Part shown: in pieces, positions 33,183-42,523 of the stretch | Layout: each line of letters starts with the position of its first letter | How positions within the stretch are numbered: the stretch's first letter is position 1 | Source of the DNA: Achaetomium macrosporum | Taxonomy: Eukaryota; Ascomycota; Sordariomycetes; Sordariales; Chaetomiaceae | Length of the DNA stretch: 64,000 nucleotides | Reading direction: 5' to 3' | NCBI GenBank assembly: GCA_033296875.1 | Contig: MU860091.1 | Location: 1 to 64,000 of the forward strand | Translations under genes and position numbers: made by a program | Notes under the pieces: model-generated | Told to the model about the DNA's origin: nothing | What the model saw: only the letters and a program-made list of their open reading frames with translations | Databases searched by the model: none

Positions 33183-34502
33183 TTAGGCCACGAACCGCCT
33201 GCCCACCTTGGTGTAGAGCGGGGCGGACCCGGAAAGCGGGCCACAAACGGTCTCGACCTTGCCGTAGGCAACCGTCCTCATCGTGCCGGAGACGCGGGAG
33301 GACGAGACTCGGCCGTCGGCGACGATGGTCTGGACGCCGGTCCAGCGGACGTTGAGTCGGCCTTCCCAGACACGGGCGGAACAGGAGACAGCGGGGACGG
33401 ACTCCGACAGCGAGATGGTCGTGCTCCACCCGAGGGTGTCCGACCGCTTGTCGCTCCCGCCGTAGGACTGCGTGGTCCCGCCAGTCCAGCCGACAGCGAT
33501 GCCCGACTCGAGGAAGGGCACCGAGGCCCGGAACGTCGTGCCCATGTTGAGCGACATCGAGTTGCCGAGCGAAAAGGAAGTCTCCAGTTCGACCTCCTGG
33601 GACCCCGAGAATGTCCAGGAGTAGTCCGTCCCGTTCCAGACCGCAGAACCCTCCCGCAGCGTGACGAGCCGGAGCCCGTCCTCGGGCCCAAAGTCCTCAA
33701 ACACGATGTCGTCAACATAAGCCGACGACATCCTCTTGAGGAAGATGGGGGCGAGTTGGTCGAGATCGTCACCGGCCCGGCCCTGGAAACCGACCAGAAC
33801 GCCCGAACCGACATCCACCGCGGTGGCCGACAACCGGGCGGTGTTGTCGACGCCAAAGCCCCACGAGCGCGAGTTGGTGGCGATATCGATGCGGCCGACG
33901 CGCACCGACGAGGACGACGAATTGGAGACCTTCCAGAGGGTCATCCCTGTGATGGACTCGCCGTCGGCAAAGACCAGGTCCGAAAATTGGTCCTTTCGGA
34001 CCCCGGCGCGAACCTCAAGGCCGTCCGAAAAGCCGACCACCAAACCGCGGAGGTAACTGACTTGCCCGTTGTTGCGGTACACCCGCAACGTGGACACAGT
34101 CGCGCCCTCTTCACCAAGAATGGTGAAAGGGCTGCCCCCGGAAGACGAACCGACGCCGGTGGGGCGGACGCAGAGGTCCGGGCTCCACTGGGCAGCGAGG
34201 GCGGCGCGCGGGAAGACGGCGGCAACCGAGAACGAGACGGCGAGGGCCGACGAAGCCGCGGAGGAAGCGGTGGACAAGGCGAGGCGCGAGAAGACGCGAG
34301 GCGAGGCGGCCAGCGCAGCAGCAGCAGCAGCAGAAGCCCCAACAAAGGCCGAGACAACCGCGGAGATCACCACAGGGCCGAGCTCCGAGAGGAGCGCGCG
34401 GCAGAGGGGGGGGGTCGACGAGACAGCGGGCGAGACGAAGATGCCCAAAAGGGCGGGGAGAGCGCAGGCCACGAAGGCCGCGAAAGCCGATGCGTGCTGC
34501 AT
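33183..34502 (-). CDS. Jacalin-lectin plus aerolysin-like (beta-pore-forming) protein
   Basis: An intronless 439-residue frame. The start at 34502 is preferred because it opens into a signal-peptide-like segment; the frame is open to an ATG at 34757, but that extension is basic and unconvincing. Residues 1-110 are unusually hydrophobic and alanine-rich with two or three possible membrane or secretion segments. Residues about 120-260 form a jacalin-type beta-prism: strands around LRGLVVGFSDGLEV and the hallmark GVLVGFQGRAGDDLDQLAP. Residues about 265-439 are Ser/Thr/Gly-rich alternating strands with a VELETSFSLGNSMSLNMG type hairpin, as in aerolysin/ETX-MTX2 proteins. The same order occurs in Dln1/natterin-like proteins. 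Role inferred: glycan-binding, membrane-active defence or competition protein. Pore formation is a prediction from fold. Confidence 0.72.
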   Translation of the reverse strand: MQHASAFAAFVACALPALLGIFVSPAVSSTPPLCRALLSELGPVVISAVVSAFVGASAAAAAALAASPRVFSRLALSTASSAASSALAVSFSVAAVFPRAALAAQWSPDLCVRPTGVGSSSGGSPFTILGEEGATVSTLRVYRNNGQVSYLRGLVVGFSDGLEVRAGVRKDQFSDLVFADGESITGMTLWKVSNSSSSSVRVGRIDIATNSRSWGFGVDNTARLSATAVDVGSGVLVGFQGRAGDDLDQLAPIFLKRMSSAYVDDIVFEDFGPEDGLRLVTLREGSAVWNGTDYSWTFSGSQEVELETSFSLGNSMSLNMGTTFRASVPFLESGIAVGWTGGTTQSYGGSDKRSDTLGWSTTISLSESVPAVSCSARVWEGRLNVRWTGVQTIVADGRVSSSRVSGTMRTVAYGKVETVCGPLSGSAPLYTKVGRRFVA

Positions 34503-34870
34503 AATTATTTTTCGGTACTGGTTGTTGTTAGCCACACAGTCGGGCATGTGCGAAGGGTGGGTAGGCGACTTGCGTTGCGTGAAGGTGTCTTTAAATTTTT
34601 GACGCCTGCCGTGTGGAAGGCGCGAGCGACAAGGAGGGAAAGCGAGCGCGGAAGACGAGCGCAAAGAGACGAGTGCATCGAGGGACGGGCGCGAAGAAAG
34701 CTGGTCGTTAGATGAAAAGAAGAAAAGGACTTCGAGGTTGGGGGGGACGGCTTTCATTATTTAAGGTAAGTTTTCGGCCAGACACTCGCCGCCCGGATCA
34801 CCCAGACGTTGATTTGTTTGTTTACGCTACCTCAGCGATAGGAGGTGCGCTTTACCATTTTGAGTGTGCA
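34503..34870. other. Spacer upstream of the jacalin-aerolysin gene
   Basis: It continues the T-poor composition to about 34750, then becomes mixed. It probably holds the promoter of the minus-strand gene. No other gene seen. Confidence 0.5.
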
Positions 34871-35045
34871 GATTCGTAACATTTGCCTTGTCGGCCCACA
34901 ATATCACGACCGTTCGATCTCTATCAAGGCCTTGTGATCATACATCTACTGCGACTATACCGCTTGCGTAGAGTCTATGTTGGGGGATTCGTAAGACTTG
35001 CCTCGCCGGCCCACAATGCCAACCACTATCCGGTCTGTATTAAGG
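34871..35045 (+). repeat. Two diverged direct repeats of about 60 bp
   Basis: GATTCGTAACATTTGCCTTG at 34871 and GATTCGTAAGACTTGCCTCG at 34986 begin two similar segments (34871-34930 and 34986-35045), both continuing through CGGCCCACAAT and ending near CAAGG/TAAGG. Many differences are C/T. They may be fragments of an LTR or other dispersed repeat next to the gag relic. Confidence 0.6.
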
Positions 35046-35214
35046 TGTCACACTGCAGGATAGCCAGGGGTAAAAGATTGATGGGAATATATAATGAATC
35101 TGGTACATTGAAATAGATGATCAGAGAAAAGATCTAAGAAATAGATAGATCATTCTGATCACTGCTTATATACAAAGGAAAAGCCCCATAATAGTAAGAT
35201 GCTCCCTATATATT

Positions 35215-36533
35215 TGTCACGGGATCACCTGACCTATGGTTGCGTGCCTCGGTTCCAGTATTTGAGATCTGGTCATGCTCCCGCACCTGTCATTTAGATC
35301 TTGCTCCTGTAGTCGCAATATCAATCTTGTATGTGCGAGCTGACCCGACTGGTGCCCGCCACAGTATATTGCGACCCTCTTCTGCAAGAACGGTCTTGTT
35401 CTTGCGTCTGTCTTGTTTTTGACCTCTCTTGCATTCGGATTTCTGTTCAGCGTTCGTCATGGATCTTGCTACCGCTCAGCGCCTCGTGGAAAAGGTTGCG
35501 GCCCTGGAGAACCAAGTCGCTGCGCTCCAACAACAGCTCCTGGGACGCCCGAAACCCCGCCTCCCAGATCCTGAAAAGTTCACTGGGGCCACAAGGCACA
35601 ATTCTTCTACCTTTACGGAAACCTGGATTCGAAAATCCAAGCCATGGTCCTTCCACAGCTTCTCAAGGCGGAGAACGACGGAGTATGGGACTTCCAGATT
35701 ATCCTCGACCAACTCGAACGCGTCTTCGACGACCCGACAAAGAGGAATACAGCTGCGAGCAGGTTGCAAGGAATTCGACAAGGGAATGACACTCTCTCAG
35801 TCTATCTCTCTCGATTCGAACGACTGCTCTACGAAGCAAATGCCAATTCGTGGCCGGACGACTCGAAAATCGCGATTTTGCGAAACGGTGTCAACGACAA
35901 GCTCAAGACAAAACTCGATGTGCAGTTGGAACTGCCCACTAAATACGAAGAATTCGTCAAGGCTCTACACAAGCTTGGTGGACATGGTGCCTCCGGACAA
36001 GGGAACGCTCTTAGCAACTTCGGAAAGCCCCCAGCCCCAAAGATCGGTGAACCAATGGATATCTCTGAAATGGATATATAGGATGACGATACACTCCGTG
36101 TTTTGGGTATCCGAAAAAGAGGCTCGGTTCGGTTCGCGCCCAGCTCAACGCCTGCACAACGACAAGCCCGGCGGGAGACTGGAGTCTGCGTGCGATGCGG
36201 CGACCCAGACCATTGGGCATCGGACTGCCCTTACGCACGCACCTGCTTCACATGGTCCGAACAGTCTTGCTCGAGTTTCTGATTCGGTTTCTGAGACTTC
36301 TGGTTCTGGCTCTGGTACACGTATGCGGTACTCCGCGGCTATAGTGCCTGAGTTCAACGAGTGATTCGACGCTGGTTTCAGTCTTATCTCAGCTCCTGCT
36401 TTTGTTGACCTCGTTGGGGGTCCTTCGTCTCTGTCATTATATCCGGGTCTCGGATTACGGTTTTGTTCTTGCTTCTGTTGTGGTTTTGATGGATGGGGTC
36501 TTGTTTGGCATGGGGAAGTGTCACGGGATCACC
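35215..36533 (+). mobile_element. Ty3/gypsy-type LTR retroelement remnant
   Basis: A gag relic (separate entry) lies between two copies of TGTCACGGGATCACC (35215-35229 and 36519-36533), a sequence with the TG start usual for LTRs. Beyond these 15 bases the two flanks do not match, so they may be LTR edges of which the rest is lost or diverged. No protease, reverse transcriptase or integrase remains between them. Element borders are therefore approximate. Confidence 0.5.
35459..36363 (+). pseudogene. Retrotransposon gag relic with CCHC zinc knuckle
   Basis: Starts MDLATAQRLVEKVAALENQV, a coiled-coil opening typical of fungal Ty3/gypsy Gag. A frameshift near 35590-35640 moves the frame to the capsid-like part (WDFQIILDQLERVFDDPTKR, LSVYLSRFERLLYEAN, IAILRNGVNDKLKTKL). 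An in-frame TAG at 36079-36081 follows EPMDISEMDI. The same frame then continues to a zinc knuckle CVRCGDPDHWASDCP (C-X2-C-X4-H-X4-C) at about 36187. At least one frameshift and one stop make it inactive; a CAG-to-TAG change would explain the stop and fits RIP, but this is inference. Confidence 0.8.
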
Positions 36534-38695
36534 ATAGTGAGCTGCCACGGTGGTGGTTCCGTGTAACAGACGAGGAGAAGCAGGGGGATTGAGAGAGCGA
36601 GTTAGTGAGCGAGCCTTTGATGGACTCCAGAAGCATTCAACTAAGAAATGCGATGTTGTAGGCATGGTCGTCGACCGGGGGGGTCTAAACCAGGTAGACG
36701 CAAGTGTGGCGCTGGGGATGACGAAGGTGAAGGCTATAGCCGTCACAGTCCATACGACCGTCATGGCTCAGGGACCGTGACCTCCTATCGCCATCTCAGC
36801 GACTTGGTAACGGACACTGGTAAGGATACCGAACGTCGAGAAGAGAGTGCAAAAGGATTTGAAGTAATAATACGTCAAACAGGCTCGCGAACCCGAGATC
36901 GAGGCGTCTTCGTCGCTCTGTACTGGTGGTCCCTTACACCTCCGCCCAACTGCAGCGGCCCGATAGGTCGCACTGGCCGGCACTTCGTCCATTCACTCCA
37001 TTGCTATGTACGCTCGAGTTCGAGCGAGGGTGAGAGAACGCGCACGAAGAAGGAACACCGGATTCCTACGAGCTGTTAAACCAAGACCAGTCACAGACGA
37101 TCGCTCAGGTTGCCTGGCCCTTGACACCCTCCAGGCTCCATGGCAAGTAGCAGCAGAGGAACATCGTCCATCAGCGAGAGATCGACTTCCGCCATCAGGG
37201 TTCTGGAATGCCAATGGCGGCTTTTTCAGCCGCAAAGGGCAAAATACTGCGTTTGGAAGCGCGATAGGTGAGGATGCAACCGACAAAGGAGTCGAGAACT
37301 TTCAGGAACCCACCATGCTCCGGCCGGCAAGTCCAGGCTCCAGCCCCGTTGCCATGTTCCCCGTAGTTATCCGGTCTTGGCTCTGCGCGTCTCGGGCCGG
37401 CGATGAGGATCAGCACAGTGTCCGCCGTGAGAGGGCCGAGGGGATTATGTCGGGGACCTGGAGCGGCGGCCGTATGCAATTAACCGATTTCGGTATGTGC
37501 TGGGGTCTGTATGGACTGTGCGAATTCTCCCATGATCGGAAGCGACTTTGGACTTCCATCGTTGCTGAGTCGCATTTTGAGAGATCCATCGTAACGATCG
37601 TTAAGAAGTTCGTGCGAATTCGAAGTGGTTGCAGCCAGGTGTCTATAACATTTCTAGAACACGACTCGACAAGATCGATAAGGCGGAGCAACAGCCTGAG
37701 AGAGCTCTGGATAGGTCATGGTTGTTCTAACTCATAGATGGAACTTGGAGGTTTGTTGGGGATTATCCGCGCCTAACTCGGGATCTCGTTACCGTGCTGC
37801 GTCATGACTGCACGACCAGGCTGAAGGCCACCTTCCGCGGCCAGGGCAACACCAATAGGGAAAGAGCATTGAGACGAAAGTCAAGCTCATTGGCAGGTAC
37901 CCCGCTCAGTCGACAATCCGATAAGAAAAAGAATTCGAAGCGCGGCAGGAACTCCCAAACTAAGTGGATAAAATTGGCCAAATTCAGACGAAAGAGACGG
38001 CATTCTTCGAGAAGCTGTACGTTTATTGATCCAGCCGCATGAACCATGCAATGGCAGCTGCCGTTTCCCATCCGGCGCTCCATTCCGGAAGACTCAAGGA
38101 GTGGGCAGACGGCTTGCTGAATCTCGAGCCAAAACCTACTACTATCTCGCACAGTCTCGTACCTGGGATTAAGAACACCACATTGTCACACCCTGGATAC
38201 CGAAACCTGAGATGGATCATCTCCGTAACGCAGTGAGGTCCCACTACCAATACAGCAGGGTATGGAGCTCCTCTGACAGTCGAAGCTAGCCTACCTCGTA
38301 CAGTGACGTGTTCCCCCACACAAGCCACCTGCTGCTGTGCCTCCCCAGTCCAGCCAAGTCGCGTCACGGCAAGATTACAGTACCTTGCCACCTCAGTGTA
38401 GGAACGACTCGGAATGTGCGCCGCAATCCTCGTGCGACTGCTGTAACCCAGGCCTGCAGGGCCGGTCGAACGGCATGCCAGAAAAAGGCCGGAAGCTGCC
38501 CGACCTCCCTGTTCTTCCACCCCACGCCCAAACAGCCCCCGCCCTCCATGTTTTACATAGCAAGGAATTAGCCGCCGTCCACTCACTTGGCACGCGCCGG
38601 GCACGCTTAGTTATTCTCTTGCTCGAATATCAGATGACAACAGGCGACATCACGGCTCCGGCGACACCAGTCAATCCGGGCTCGAGTGTCTCGAC
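36534..38695. other. Long stretch without a supported gene
   Basis: The longest frame (37006-37737, plus, 243 codons) has no domain-like features and begins with an Arg repeat. On the minus strand two adjoining frames (36992-36768 and 36764-36384) contain hydrophobic segments such as MTVVWTVTAIAFTFVIPSAT that could be remains of a membrane protein, but I could not assemble a gene. Probably decayed accessory DNA. Confidence 0.4.
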
Positions 38696-39521
38696 ATGGC
38701 TGCTCATCGCCCACAACCATCACTAGTTCCACTACAAACCCTTACGTCAGAAGAAGGCTGCGTCGCGACTACACCTGACAGGAAGTACTACCGCCGGGGC
38801 AATGCCTTCATTAAGCGCTGCCTCCGGCCGAGCGAGTTCCTGCCCGGGCCCCAAGGGATCCACATACCCCGATTCCGCAAGGAGTCGCTCAAGAACGAGG
38901 CCGACACGCTGCGCTTCATACGCCGGTACACCGAGATCCCCGTGCCCATGATCTTCGCCGACTTCGAGGACGACGATGCCTACTACCTCATAACCGAGTT
39001 CGTCGAGGGCGTCAGCATGGCCGACCTGCCCGAGCACCAGAAGGACGTGGTCATCGCCGAGGTCGAGGGCCATCTGGCCAAGCTGAAGGAGCTCAGATCA
39101 AATCGCATGGGCGGGCCATCGGGGATCGTCATCCCCCCTTACCGGGTCCTCTGCGAGACGGAGAGGGAAGACTGGTCCCAACTGCGGCCAGCCGAGCGCA
39201 GCGACTATGTCTTCTGTCACAATGACTGCTCGCAGCACAACATCATTGTCAACCCGGACACGCTCAAGATCGCGGCCATCGTCGACTGGGAGTATGCCGG
39301 CTTCTACCCGGAGTACTTTGAGTTTCCCTTCTACAAGCGCAATGGCCCATCGGTGGCGCTGGGGGAGGAGGAGGACGATACCTTTGAACTGCTTAACTTT
39401 CTCAATTCGCAGCTGATGTGGGAGGTAAGACGAGTCGGGGCAACCGCTCCAATGCGATTCGAGGGTTGTTGCTAACCACGATGCGGCCTAGAACCAAAAC
39501 CGGTCTCCTATTTCAAGATGA
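38696..39521 (+). CDS. APH-family (aminoglycoside-phosphotransferase-like) kinase
   Basis: A small-molecule-kinase fold related to choline/aminoglycoside kinases; fungal members are numerous and mostly of unknown substrate. Exons are 38696-39424 and 39492-39521 (252 residues); the 67-nt intron starts GTAAGA and ends CCTAG. A hinge-like segment (YYLITEFVEGVSMADL) precedes the Brenner motif HNDCSQHNI (His175, Asp177, Asn182), then IVDWEYAGFYPEYFEFPFYK, where the Asp binds metal. A DE-rich helix leads to the short last exon. All catalytic residues are present, so it should be active. The protein is shorter than many relatives at the N-terminus but includes a KYYRRGNAFIKR strand that could supply the ATP-binding Lys. 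Confidence 0.85.
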
Positions 39522-40094
39522 AAAGAGATGCCTTCTTTCCAGTCACATCTCTTCCTGTCAATTGTCAGACATCATGGACGCGTCTTGATGTGGGACAACC
39601 ATCGGATGGCATGAGTTTTCCCTTTGGGAGACCGCCACCTGCGACGCAGGTTAAGATCATTACTGGTCTCTTGTGTCCAAACCTCGACGCCCAAGTCTGT
39701 TTGCGCCTTGTAACTATAAGTCATCTGGAGCTTGGAGAGCATTTCTCACAGTGTGCAGCCGCTTAAGCACTGAGCCCAAAAATTCCGGGGCTGTGCATGT
39801 ATGTACGGAGGTATGAACGGAGATGCAACAAAGCCGTAGCACACGCCGGAATATTTATGCACCAAAAGATGGACGGGGAAGCAGGCCTCTGCGCCCCGGC
39901 CGGCAATGAGTCCCAGCGGCTGGTCCTCACACTGTGCTGGCCGGCACCTAGATTTTGGATTTAATGGCGTCGGATGTTAGTAACAGGATAAGCATCCCAA
40001 ATCGGTGTGTTGCACGTTGCGACGTGGGCGCGGGAGAGGAGGCATCAGTGCTCCGTCCTTAATCTCTTAATAGTGGCAGTTCTGGACTCAAATC
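39522..40094. other. Intergenic, no gene seen
   Basis: No coding evidence. The P450 relic starts at its right end without its N-terminal third, so the missing part may once have lain here. Confidence 0.45.
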
Positions 40095-40955
40095 ATGTCA
40101 CTTGTGCAGACTACTGGGCGACTGATTTCCACTGACCTGCTCGACAAGAACCCCATCCTGCGCATCGGCCCGCCCAACCTGGCCAACATCGCCCTCGAAG
40201 CCCTCATCGCCCGCATGACGCAGAGCAAACACGCCGCTGCCGTACCAGAAGACTATCTGCAGCATTTTCTCACGTGCAAGACGACACACCTGGCACGTGG
40301 ACCCAGTCGACGGCGGCACCGTGCTGGGCTACCTACTCGCCAACATCCTCGCGGGCGGGCGCCGAGACTCAACCGCCATCACGACGACCGCGCCGTCTTA
40401 TACTCCTGCCTGAAGCATCACGAGACCGTCTACCGCCGGCTGGGGGGCGGCCGAGGTACGCGCGGCCGGGTTCGACGACACGGACCAGCGCGGCGCGACA
40501 GCTGCCGTATCTGCAGGCCGTCGCGCGCGAGGCGATGCGCCGCCACCCGGCCGTGGCGATGCTGCTGGAGAGGATATGTGCCCGAAGAGAGGGCTGGCGT
40601 TGCCGGACGGGTGGTCGTGTGTTCCTGCCGGAACGGTGGCGCGCGTGAATGCGTATGTGGTGCAGCGGAATAAGGGGCTGTAGGGGGAACAGGATGCGGA
40701 CGAATTTCGGCTTGAGCGGTGGTTGAGGGTTGAGGGAGAAACAGAGGAGGCGTACAGGGCCCGGCTGCAGAAGATGAATGCGGCGGGTCGAGGGTATGTA
40801 TGGGGAGGAATCTGGCGTTGGTCGAAGTGTAGAAGAGCGTAGCGACGTTGGTGAACCGCTACGAGATAGAGCTGGCGGATCCGGAGAGGGAGTGGTTGGT
40901 TACGAGCCCTTGGTTTGAGAGACAGTTGATTGTGAGGATGAGGTTGCGCAAGTGA
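40095..40955 (+). pseudogene. Cytochrome P450 relic (C-terminal half)
   Basis: P450s are heme monooxygenases. Only the I-helix-to-heme part is left, with frame changes. From 40095 one frame gives ISTDLLDKNPILRIGPPNLA and PEDYLQHFLTCKTTH. The next pieces need other frames: TVLGYLLANILAGG (before the I-helix threonine), then LPYLQAVAREAMRRHPAVAM (the K-helix ExxR region, here reading EAMR). The heme loop near 40775-40800 reads GGSRVCMGRNLALVEV with its Cys kept, followed by TAG, and the end reads NRYEIELADPEREWLVTS to the stop at 40953-40955. No membrane anchor or first third is present. At least three frame breaks and two stops show it is dead. It resembles pisatin-demethylase-like fungal P450s. 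Confidence 0.8.
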
Positions 40956-41286
40956 AGTCAGTGACGGGAGTGGTTGAGAGGTTGAAGAGGCGTCCGTCGG
41001 GCATCGACTCTTTCGGCAGAGGCTCCGCGAAGTAGAAGCACAAAGCTTGTTCGCGGAGGCCCGAGACGGTGGGAACAGAGAAGCGCCACCGACGTTGTGC
41101 AACACAAATGTAACCTTTTTCTATGTATGTACCGAATGCAATTATGTACATGAATTAAGCCGAGTCCCTACTGTACACTCGGACTTGGGAAACATGCATG
41201 TGGTGGAGCGGAGAAGGCACCAACCTGGGCTGCAGGTCGATAGGTACAGGTACCTTCCTTGTCACCCACCACTTGCCGACTACAGT
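40956..41286. other. Intergenic, no gene seen
   Basis: Short spacer between the P450 relic and the convergent pectate lyase gene. Confidence 0.5.
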
Positions 41287-42523
41287 CTAAAAAGTCAAAA
41301 TAGCGCCAGCCTGGCCTGGAACGGTCGCCGCCACCTCCGATGATCCAAGCAGGGTGTACTTGTACTCGAGCGAACTAGGCGAGAAGCTGCCGGCCGGCGC
41401 ATCATTCGTGCCGCCGCCAAGGTCATTGTCATTGAGGGTCGCATACCCAACCTCCTTCGAGTCGCGGCTGGTAACAGGGAACTCGACGTTCTTGAAGACA
41501 TTGCTCTCAACAAGCGCCTGGGCGCCCATGCGCGTGTTGATGGCCGTGCTGCCGTTCTCAAAGTACGAGTTGAAGATGTGCGCAGTGCCGAAGCGGAGCA
41601 GGGGCGCACGCGAGTTGATATTCTTCCAGACGTTGTTGGCATACGTGATGTGGAGCTTGCCCTTGTCGTCGGCCTCGTTGTTGTCGCTGTGGCCGACCAG
41701 GGACGCCTTGAAATGGTCGTGGAAGTAGGTGCTGGAAATCGTGCGTGTGAGCGTGGTCTGGCAGCCAGCAGGGTGAACAAGGGCAAGAACACGGGTAGGC
41801 TCACTTGGAGATGGTGATGAAGTCAGACCCGTGCGAGGAATCAACCAGCCCGTCATAGAAGTCCTTGTCATGCGTCAGGTCCGAGAAGAACTCGCAGTGG
41901 TCGACCCAGACGTTGGTGCTTTCCTGGTATGATCTCAGTCGTGGTTCTCTCAAGCAAACATGGCATGATCATCGCACCTCGATCTTCAGCGCGTCTCCGT
42001 TCTCGGCCACCACAAACGAGCTGACAATGTTCCGCAGAATCAGATTGCTTTGGCGCCTGAAGTGAAGGCCGACTCCCTTGAAACCTGGCAATCGTCAGTT
42101 GGACAAGACATGCCATTTTCAGAAGCGCCTCAGCTCACCCGACCCCGGCAAGCCGACGATGGTCCTGTTGCTGCCAACGCGGACCTTGGTGTTTCCCTCG
42201 ATAACGCCGTTAACCACAACGACGGTCGGATTGCTATTCTTCTCGTCGACAGCGGCGGTGAACTGGGCAAGAGTCGACACCGTAGTGGTCGTACCTCCTG
42301 CGCCACCCTTTGTTCTACACAGTGGACACGAGTCAGCAACGTTATACTTGTCGAGACTCGCCATCCTTGTATCCTACCCTCCATTGAGACTGGCATATCC
42401 AATGTTGGCAGCATCGGTGATGGTTGCCCTCTTTGCCAGCCGAGGCGATTCTGACTCTGGCCGAGTCGGGGTTGGCGAGGCCGCCGCGAGGGCTAGGAGA
42501 GAGGCAAGCGCAAAGAATTTCAT
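41287..42523 (-). CDS. Secreted pectate lyase, PL1
   Basis: Cleaves polygalacturonate by beta-elimination outside the cell, with Ca2+. Exons are 42523-42378, 42314-42139, 42084-41978, 41923-41805 and 41731-41287 (330 residues). Joins rebuild NGGTKGGAGG, GLPGSGFKGVGLHFRRQSNL, LKIEESTNVWVDHCEF and ITISNTYFHDHFK, all natural for the family. Signal peptide: MKFFALASLLALAAASP, followed by a likely pro-peptide ending in a Lys-Arg site (RLAKRA). The beta-helix Ca2+ region is VDHCEFFSDLTHDKDFYDG, and the catalytic Arg region is RAPLLRFGTAHIFN. Length and all key residues suggest an active enzyme. Together with the GH27 enzyme it points to plant-material degradation. Confidence 0.92.

Noticed and set aside
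32768..33271. 167-codon minus-strand ORF downstream of the jacalin-aerolysin gene
   Set aside because: Caused by T-poor, stop-free low-complexity DNA; Leu/Val/Gly/Trp repeats only, and it overlaps the real gene in another frame.
33756..34715. 319-codon plus-strand ORF
   Set aside because: Antisense shadow of the jacalin-aerolysin gene; Arg/Gly/Glu-rich translation of T-poor DNA.
36384..36992. Possible membrane-protein gene on the minus strand
   Set aside because: Hydrophobic segments are present, but frames cannot be joined by credible introns and no family is recognised.
37006..37737. 243-codon plus-strand ORF
   Set aside because: Begins with an Arg repeat and has no domain, splice or codon pattern of a gene; probably chance in decayed DNA.
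40274..40648. 124-codon ORF as a separate gene
   Set aside because: Its end (LPYLQAVAREAMRRHPAVAM) is the K-helix of the P450 relic; the beginning is another frame of the same relic.
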